11,833 bases of DNA from CAZQYC01 sp043746555 (GTDB lineage Bacteria; Pseudomonadota; Gammaproteobacteria; Steroidobacterales; Steroidobacteraceae): positions 1 through 11,833 of the forward strand of contig JAYTQU010000034.1 in assembly GCA_043746555.1 (NCBI GenBank). The letters run 5' to 3'. The translations under genes and the position numbers were made by a program. Positions 6,384 to 11,833 of this stretch are shown one piece after another. Position 1 is the stretch's first letter, and each line of letters begins with the position of its first letter. The notes beneath the pieces are model-generated. The model was not told where the DNA came from. It did no database searches and saw only the letters and a list, made by a program, of their open reading frames with translations.

Positions 6384-8672
6384 ATGAAGCAACGCGCGAG
6401 ATCAAATAACGTATTGACTATTACTGCGTTGATTACAATCGCAGCAGGATCAAGCGCACTCTCCGCCGATCCGCAAATGCTGGGCTTCAATAGCGAGCGT
6501 GCCGCCGAGCAGCGCCAGCTCGAACAACGCTTCGATTCACAACTCGACGCCGGTCAATTAAATGCCTGGCTTAAGCAGCTCTCGTCCGCGCCGAATAATG
6601 TCGGTTCGCCGCACGACAAGGCGAACGCCGAATTTATATTGCAGCAATTCAAGTCATGGGGTTGGGACGCACACATTGAAGCCTTCGATGTGCTTTATCC
6701 AACGCTTAAGAGTCATCGCTTGGAAATGCTCGCGCCGTCGCATTTCGTCGCGAGTTTGCGCGAGCCTTCGATTGCGGGCGATGCAACATCGAAGCGGACC
6801 GATGGCGTTCCGCAATTCAATGCCTATGGCGGCGATGGCGATGTCACCGGCGAGTTGGTGTACGTGAACTATGGCATGCCCGACGACTACAAAGAACTCG
6901 CGCGTCTCGGCATCGATGTTAAAGGCAAAATTGTGATGACGCGTTACGGCGGCGGCTGGCGGGGATTGAAACCCAAACTCGCACAAGAACATGGCGCGCT
7001 CGCTTGCATTATTTACTCCGATCCGCATGAAGACGGCTACTTCGTGGGCGATGCCTATCCTAATGGCGGATGGCGTCCCGCCGGTGGCGCGCAACGCGGT
7101 TCGGTGCTCGATATGCCGGTGCGCGCGGGCGATCCGTTAACGCCCGATGTCGGCGCGACCAAGGATGCAAAAAGATTGTCGCTCGCCGATGCGAAAACCA
7201 TTCTAACCATTCCGGTGTTGCCGATTTCTTATAGCGATGCGCAGCCGTTGTTGTCTGCGTTGACCGGGCCTGTTGCGCCGATCGCTTGGCGCGGCGCGTT
7301 GCCGATGACCTATCACGTGGGTCCCGCCGCAAGAATTCATCTCGCGGTGACTTCAAATTGGAATTTGCACACCATCTACGATGTCATCGCGAAAGTTCCA
7401 GGCAGCGAGTTTCCCGATGAATGGGTGGTGCGCGGTAATCATTTCGATGCGTGGGTTTTCGGCGCCTCCGATCCATTATCGGGAACGATTGCTTTATTGG
7501 CGGAAGCGAAGGCAATTGGCGCGTTACTCAAATCCGGTTGGAAACCGAAGCGCACCTTGGTGTATGCGACTTGGGATGGCGAAGAGCCGGGATTACTCGG
7601 TTCGACCGAATGGTCCGAGATGCACGCGCAAGAGTTGCAACGTAAAACGGTGGTCTATATCAATTCCGACTCGAACGGCCGCGGTTTTCTAGCCGCGGGC
7701 GGCAGCCATTCGTTGCAGCGCTTGATTAACGAAGTTGCGCAGAGCGTGAAAGATCCGGAAACGAACGTGACCGTGCGCGAGCGCTTGAAGGCGCGCATGT
7801 TGGTGCGCGGTTACGAACGCGGCGCGAACGAACAGCAAAAGGCCGTTGCAAAGAAAGCGGCGGAAGGCGGCGATTTGCCGATTGCGGCACTTGGCTCGGG
7901 TTCGGACTACTCACCGTTCCTTCAACATTTGGGACTCGCGTCGCTCAACGTCTCGTACGATGGCGAAGACGAAGAAAGCGGTTCGTATCATTCCAACTAC
8001 GATTCCTTCGATCACTATTCGAAATTCGGCGATCCCACTTTTGCGTACGGCGTCGCGCAAGCACAAACCGTCGGTCGCATTGTTTTGCGCATTGCCGATG
8101 CAGACATCGTACCCATGCAGTTCGGTGACGTGTCCGACACGTTCAACGGATACATTCAAGAGCTACACAAATTAGCCGACGATAAACGCAAGAATGCCGG
8201 CGAGCTCGGCAAGCTTCTCGATCAAAATGCGTTTACATTGGCGTCCGATCCCACCAAGCCCGTGCTGCCACCGGTGCGCGAACCGGAAGTTCCTTATCTC
8301 GATTTTTCGGCACTCGATAATGCCGGCGCACGACTCAAGAAAAGCGCCAAAGCCTACGACGAAGCGATGTCATCCAACGCAAGTAAACTCACGACAACGC
8401 AACGCGTTGAGCTAAACGGATTGCTGCGCGGACTCGAACAAACACTCGTCAATCCGCAGGGATTGCCGCGTCGCGATTGGTACAAGCATTTGATCTACGC
8501 GCCGGGATTGCTTACCGGCTATGGCGTCAAAACCATGCCGGGCGTGCGCGAAGCCATCGACGAGAATCTCTGGGACGAGGCGAATCGCTATGCCGCGATC
8601 ACGGCGAAGGCATTAAAGAATTACTGCGACCGCCTAGATCGGGCGACCAGTGTGCTAATGCGTGAACGGTAA
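6384..8672 (+). CDS. Exported M28 metallopeptidase (glutamate carboxypeptidase II / transferrin-receptor-like)
   Basis: A 762-residue zinc peptidase with a signal peptide (basic MKQRAR, a hydrophobic stretch to about residue 22, then SSALSADPQ), so it should act in the periplasm or outside. Order of domains: an N-terminal part of the peptidase fold; an inserted PA domain at about 140-290; the M28 catalytic core at about 315-570; and a C-terminal helical transferrin-receptor-like dimerisation domain at about 585-755. The two-zinc site is complete by comparison with glutamate carboxypeptidase II: His353 in GNHFDAW, the bridging Asp363 in GASDPLSG, catalytic Glu400 and ligand Glu401 in WDGEEPG, Asp429 in YINSDSNG, and His536 in SYHSNYDSFDHY. 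It should trim peptides or remove C-terminal residues; the substrate cannot be read from sequence. It stands alone, divergent from DUF5131 and convergent with the VOC gene, 38 bp apart. Confidence 0.93.
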   Translation: MKQRARSNNVLTITALITIAAGSSALSADPQMLGFNSERAAEQRQLEQRFDSQLDAGQLNAWLKQLSSAPNNVGSPHDKANAEFILQQFKSWGWDAHIEAFDVLYPTLKSHRLEMLAPSHFVASLREPSIAGDATSKRTDGVPQFNAYGGDGDVTGELVYVNYGMPDDYKELARLGIDVKGKIVMTRYGGGWRGLKPKLAQEHGALACIIYSDPHEDGYFVGDAYPNGGWRPAGGAQRGSVLDMPVRAGDPLTPDVGATKDAKRLSLADAKTILTIPVLPISYSDAQPLLSALTGPVAPIAWRGALPMTYHVGPAARIHLAVTSNWNLHTIYDVIAKVPGSEFPDEWVVRGNHFDAWVFGASDPLSGTIALLAEAKAIGALLKSGWKPKRTLVYATWDGEEPGLLGSTEWSEMHAQELQRKTVVYINSDSNGRGFLAAGGSHSLQRLINEVAQSVKDPETNVTVRERLKARMLVRGYERGANEQQKAVAKKAAEGGDLPIAALGSGSDYSPFLQHLGLASLNVSYDGEDEESGSYHSNYDSFDHYSKFGDPTFAYGVAQAQTVGRIVLRIADADIVPMQFGDVSDTFNGYIQELHKLADDKRKNAGELGKLLDQNAFTLASDPTKPVLPPVREPEVPYLDFSALDNAGARLKKSAKAYDEAMSSNASKLTTTQRVELNGLLRGLEQTLVNPQGLPRRDWYKHLIYAPGLLTGYGVKTMPGVREAIDENLWDEANRYAAITAKALKNYCDRLDRATSVLMRER

Positions 8673-8710
8673 GTCAGCTGTTGTCTCATCTTCATCTGGA
8701 TGGAAGCGGT

Positions 8711-9124
8711 TCATTTTTCGACGACGGCTTCCTGCGATCCAACCCTGGTCGCGCGTAGTGTTGCAATTTGCCAGGAGTTTCCCCAATTGTCTTCCACCAT
8801 GCAGCGATAGTCTCCATAAGGCATCGCAACGGGGGCTTCGATGGACTGCGCGCCTTTCTTTAACGCGCGTCGATAGGTCGCATCGGTATCGGCGACATAG
8901 ACATACAAAACCGCAGCCATTACCGCACGCACTCCCGCTTCGGTAATCATGATGACCGACTCGCCGATCCAAAGCTCGCTGGGATGTTCTTCGCGATACT
9001 CGCCTCGTGCTTCGAATACTCGCTTCACAAACCGAACGAGACCTTGCGCGTCTGCACACACGATTCGTGGAGCGACGGTCGGCCAACCGTCGCGTCTAAA
9101 TGGAGATGGTCGGTTAGTCTTCAT
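8711..9124 (-). CDS. VOC-superfamily (glyoxalase / PhnB-like) protein
   Basis: A 137-residue cytosolic protein with no signal peptide. The start at 9124 is supported by GAGGAG (plus-strand 9133-9138) 8 bases upstream. It shows the two beta-alpha-beta-beta-beta halves of a single VOC domain: a strand and helix with RFVKRVFEAR at 31-40, IGESVIMI at 53-60, then LYVYVADTDATYRRALKKGA at 73-92, and finally YGDYRCMVEDNWGNSW at 103-118, the equivalent of the usual 'G.r...v.DP.G..W' ending. These are the marks of PhnB-like or bleomycin-resistance-like proteins. Members include isomerases, dioxygenases and drug-binding proteins. The metal ligands cannot be assigned with confidence, so no reaction is proposed. 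It lies downstream of the histidine kinase on the same strand, with a probable terminator between them, so it is likely transcribed separately. Confidence 0.8.
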   Translation of the reverse strand: MKTNRPSPFRRDGWPTVAPRIVCADAQGLVRFVKRVFEARGEYREEHPSELWIGESVIMITEAGVRAVMAAVLYVYVADTDATYRRALKKGAQSIEAPVAMPYGDYRCMVEDNWGNSWQIATLRATRVGSQEAVVEK

Positions 9125-9208
9125 CGGGCGCGCTCCTCGTTGCCGAGTCGTTGCAATACGGATCTCCCTATATTGTCCGCTCGCGCCGATTGGTTCACAC
9201 CATTAGTG

Positions 9209-9241
9209 AAAATATTTTAACGGCGAAGTCCGGCTACGCCG
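9209..9241 (-). terminator. Probable rho-independent terminator overlapping the kinase stop codon
   Basis: Plus-strand 9221-9241 forms a stem of 8 positions (CGGCGAAG against CTACGCCG, one A-A mismatch) around the 5-base loop TCCGG. In the direction of the kinase transcript it is followed by TTAAAATATTTT (9220 down to 9209), a U-containing but interrupted tail. The TAG stop (9234-9236) lies inside the stem. The hairpin is convincing; the tail is imperfect, so efficiency is uncertain. Confidence 0.5.
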
Positions 9242-11833
9242 CATCTACTCTGCCCTGCATGTATTCTTTTGCGCGTGCAACTTCGTTGCGAAGTGCTTCG
9301 AATATGAGCGTGGCTTCGGACATACTTCCTTCCTTGGCGGCGGTTTCCAAATTCGCGGCGAGCAATCGTGATGTCATGGCGCCCAGACTTCCTGCTGCCC
9401 CTTTCAGACTGTGAGCGGCGCGTTGTGCGGCCGGCAAGTCCTGCGCGGCGAGTGCCGTCGCAATCTGCTGTATCGATTCATCGCTGCTGCCGACAAAGGT
9501 ATTTACTAACTCGAGGGCGAACTCGCTATCGCCACCAGCGGCCTCATCGATCTTGCGCCAATCGACCGGAATGCCATCCAGTGTTTGTGGGCGTTCCCGC
9601 GGTATTTCTTCCTGCACTGTTTCGTTTTCTTCGACATCTTCAAAAATTCTCTGTAAGCATTGTCCGAGCGATTCGCGATCGAGGGGTTTGGATTGATACG
9701 CATCCATTCCCGCCGCAAGACACTCCTCTTCAGCGCCGGCCATTGCATGTGCGGTCACCGCGACGATGGGAACACGTCGCAACCCTTGTTCGCGGCGACG
9801 AATTTCGCGTGTGGCTTGATAGCCGTCCATCTCGGGCATTTGGCAGTCCATCAAAATCGCGTCGTAGCGCGTGCGTTCCCAGGCTGCGAGTCCTTCGATA
9901 CCGTTGGTGGCCATGTCCACGCGATAGCCCAATCGTTCCAGTATCGCTTTACCGACTTTTTGATTGACGGGATTATCGTCTACCAACAAAAGATGCCGTT
10001 GCTCGCGCGAACGCTTGGCTCGCAATTGATGGCGCGTGATGATCGGCACCGATGCTTTGTCACGTTTATCGCTAACCACCAATGCCAAGCAGTCGGCCAA
10101 GTCGCGCTGAGTCGTGGGCTTGAGAAGATACGCGGCGAATCCTAGATCGCTAAAACGCCGCGCGTCGCCACGACGACCCATCGACGTGAGCAACACCAAG
10201 CGCATCGATCGATAGCGCGCATCGGTGCTGAGAATCGCGCCAAGTTTTGCGCCGTCGAATCCCGGCATTTGTTGATCGATTAATGCAATGTCGAAAGCTT
10301 GTCCGGCCGCTTGCGCTCGCTCTAATTCGTTCAACGCTTCCGGCGACGATGCGACTGCGGTGGATTGCAATCCGCAGCGCTGCACTTGCATTGCCAACAC
10401 GCGACGATTGGTTGGATTGTCGTCGATAATCAACACTCGTTGTCCCGACAATGAAGTCTTGCTCGTCGCCGCCGGGCTCGCGGTGCGCGTGGCTACCGTG
10501 AAGCGCGCGGTGAACCAAAATGTGGAGCCTTTGCCGACCGTGCTTTCCACACCGACCTCACCGCCCATAAGCTCAACCAATGAACGCACGATCGATAACC
10601 CTAACCCGGTGCCGCCGAAACGCCGCGTCATCGACGAATCGACTTGCGTGAATGGTTTGAACAACATCTCCAATCGCCGTGCGGGTATGCCGATACCGGT
10701 GTCGCAGACTTCGCACCGTATTTGCAATTGCGCTACATCGACACTTTGCACCGAGAGATTGATTCGCACTTCTCCATGTTCGGTGAATTTCACCGCGTTG
10801 CTACCCAAGTTGAGCAGCACTTGGCGCATGCGGCCCGGATCGCCGATCAACATATCCGGCAAACTCGAATCGACGTGGGCGTTGACTTCAAGTTCTTTGC
10901 TGTGCGCCTGCATCGCGATTAGGCGCGCCACGTCTTCAACCACATCGCGCAAATCCATGTCGATCTCTTCCAGTTCGAGTTTGCCCGCCTCGACTTTTGA
11001 GTAATCGAGAATATCGTTGACGACCGTCAACAAACTCTTCGCGCTATCGCGGATAGTATCGGTGTAATCGCGCTGCACGCGGTCGAGCGGCGTATCCATT
11101 AACAACTCGGTCATGCCGAGCACGCCGTTCATGGGCGTGCGAATTTCATGACTCATGTTCGCCAAGAATTCGCTCTTGGCGCGATTGGCGGCGGCGGCCG
11201 CTTCGGAAGCTTCCACCAATGCTTGGTGCGTGCGCTTTTGTTGAGTGATATCGCGCACCACTACCGTAAACATGTTTTGTCCACTGAGCGGTGTGGGGGT
11301 GACAGCCAATTCCATTTCGAATGACTCGCCATTGTTTCGCAAGCCGACCACTTCGCGAATCACGCTCGCTGCGTTGGCAACATCTCTATTGGCATGCGAT
11401 TCGCGATCGGCTCCGCAAGCGCCAATCACCTCGACAAACGTGGCGCCGTCCTTCGACATCAGCGTTTGCATGGCGCGGCCGATCGCCTCATTGGCCGTGT
11501 AGCCGTAGATCCGTTCGGCAGCACGATTTAGCTGTACGATTAATCCGGCAGCGTCGGTGAGAATGATGCCGTCGATTACATTGTCGATCACCACGCGGGT
11601 GCGTTCGGCGCTGTCGATCACGGCGTGTTCGGCATCGCGTCGCTGTTGATCGCCGTGCACGGCAAGTAGAATTTGCGCGATGGTCGCAAGCAAAGGTTGC
11701 AAGAAATCCATCAACAGCTGATCGTAACCATTGTCGCGATTGGCGATCACCACGAGACCGAGGCGTTGGCCCGAGATCGACAGCGGCACCGCCACCAAAT
11801 TGCGTAGCGTGGCTGTTCCGCCCGGCAATCCGT
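9234..11833 (-). CDS. Hybrid sensor histidine kinase with two receivers and HPt, 5' end missing
   Basis: The frame is open to the right edge, so the N-terminus is outside the window; a TTG at 11828 is internal. Counting from that TTG, 864 residues are visible. They begin with the end of a GAF domain (LVAVPLSISGQRLGLVVIAN) and a PAS domain at about 75-198. HisKA follows with the phospho-accepting His227 in MSHEIRTP. The HATPase has Asn344, DTGIGIP at 376-382 and FGGTGLG at 404-410. Receiver 1 has Asp518 and Lys570, receiver 2 has Asp661 and Lys714, and a C-terminal HPt carries His806 in AAHSLKG. All phosphorelay residues are present, so the protein can run His-Asp-His by itself and then pass phosphate to a separate response regulator. 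This resembles BarA-type or tandem-receiver kinases. No transmembrane segment is in the visible part, and no partner regulator is encoded here. The signal sensed is unknown. Confidence 0.93.
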   Translation of the reverse strand, partial: GLPGGTATLRNLVAVPLSISGQRLGLVVIANRDNGYDQLLMDFLQPLLATIAQILLAVHGDQQRRDAEHAVIDSAERTRVVIDNVIDGIILTDAAGLIVQLNRAAERIYGYTANEAIGRAMQTLMSKDGATFVEVIGACGADRESHANRDVANAASVIREVVGLRNNGESFEMELAVTPTPLSGQNMFTVVVRDITQQKRTHQALVEASEAAAAANRAKSEFLANMSHEIRTPMNGVLGMTELLMDTPLDRVQRDYTDTIRDSAKSLLTVVNDILDYSKVEAGKLELEEIDMDLRDVVEDVARLIAMQAHSKELEVNAHVDSSLPDMLIGDPGRMRQVLLNLGSNAVKFTEHGEVRINLSVQSVDVAQLQIRCEVCDTGIGIPARRLEMLFKPFTQVDSSMTRRFGGTGLGLSIVRSLVELMGGEVGVESTVGKGSTFWFTARFTVATRTASPAATSKTSLSGQRVLIIDDNPTNRRVLAMQVQRCGLQSTAVASSPEALNELERAQAAGQAFDIALIDQQMPGFDGAKLGAILSTDARYRSMRLVLLTSMGRRGDARRFSDLGFAAYLLKPTTQRDLADCLALVVSDKRDKASVPIITRHQLRAKRSREQRHLLLVDDNPVNQKVGKAILERLGYRVDMATNGIEGLAAWERTRYDAILMDCQMPEMDGYQATREIRRREQGLRRVPIVAVTAHAMAGAEEECLAAGMDAYQSKPLDRESLGQCLQRIFEDVEENETVQEEIPRERPQTLDGIPVDWRKIDEAAGGDSEFALELVNTFVGSSDESIQQIATALAAQDLPAAQRAAHSLKGAAGSLGAMTSRLLAANLETAAKEGSMSEATLIFEALRNEVARAKEYMQGRVDAA

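Overview
The window looks like a stretch of bacterial chromosome, most likely from a gammaproteobacterium or a related proteobacterium. The hints are an LplT/PlsC phospholipid-repair fusion, a transferrin-receptor-like M28 peptidase, a BarA-type hybrid kinase and moderately GC-rich coding sequence. This taxonomic guess is an inference from gene content only. I see no tRNA, rRNA, CRISPR array, insertion sequence or replication origin.

Left part (1-4427): the tail of a YkgJ-type cysteine-cluster protein on + meets, tail to tail, a secreted DUF3089 alpha/beta hydrolase on -. Upstream of the hydrolase, on the same strand, lies a class I SAM-dependent methyltransferase that appears to carry a signal peptide. 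A 239-bp divergent intergenic region with short direct repeats separates it from a 625-aa LplT-like transporter fused to a PlsC-like acyltransferase on +.

Middle (4428-6383): a compact accessory module. A TcmP gene (three-Cys-motif partner protein) on + and a DUF5131 / phage Gp37-Gp68 gene on - converge with only 6 bp between their stop codons. These two families are known genomic partners. The module is more AT-rich than its flanks. The TcmP frame is broken by an apparent one-base loss in an A run at 4667-4670. Restoring one A gives a 282-residue protein with the expected N-terminal motif. This is the most interesting part of the window.

Right part (6384-11833): an exported M28 metallopeptidase with PA and dimerisation domains on +, then on - a small VOC/glyoxalase-like protein and the 3' part of a large hybrid histidine kinase (GAF end, PAS, HisKA, HATPase, two receivers, HPt). 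The kinase runs off the right edge. A hairpin that overlaps the kinase stop codon probably ends its transcript.

Apart from the TcmP/DUF5131 pair, neighbouring genes show no obvious shared pathway. Most look like independent transcription units.
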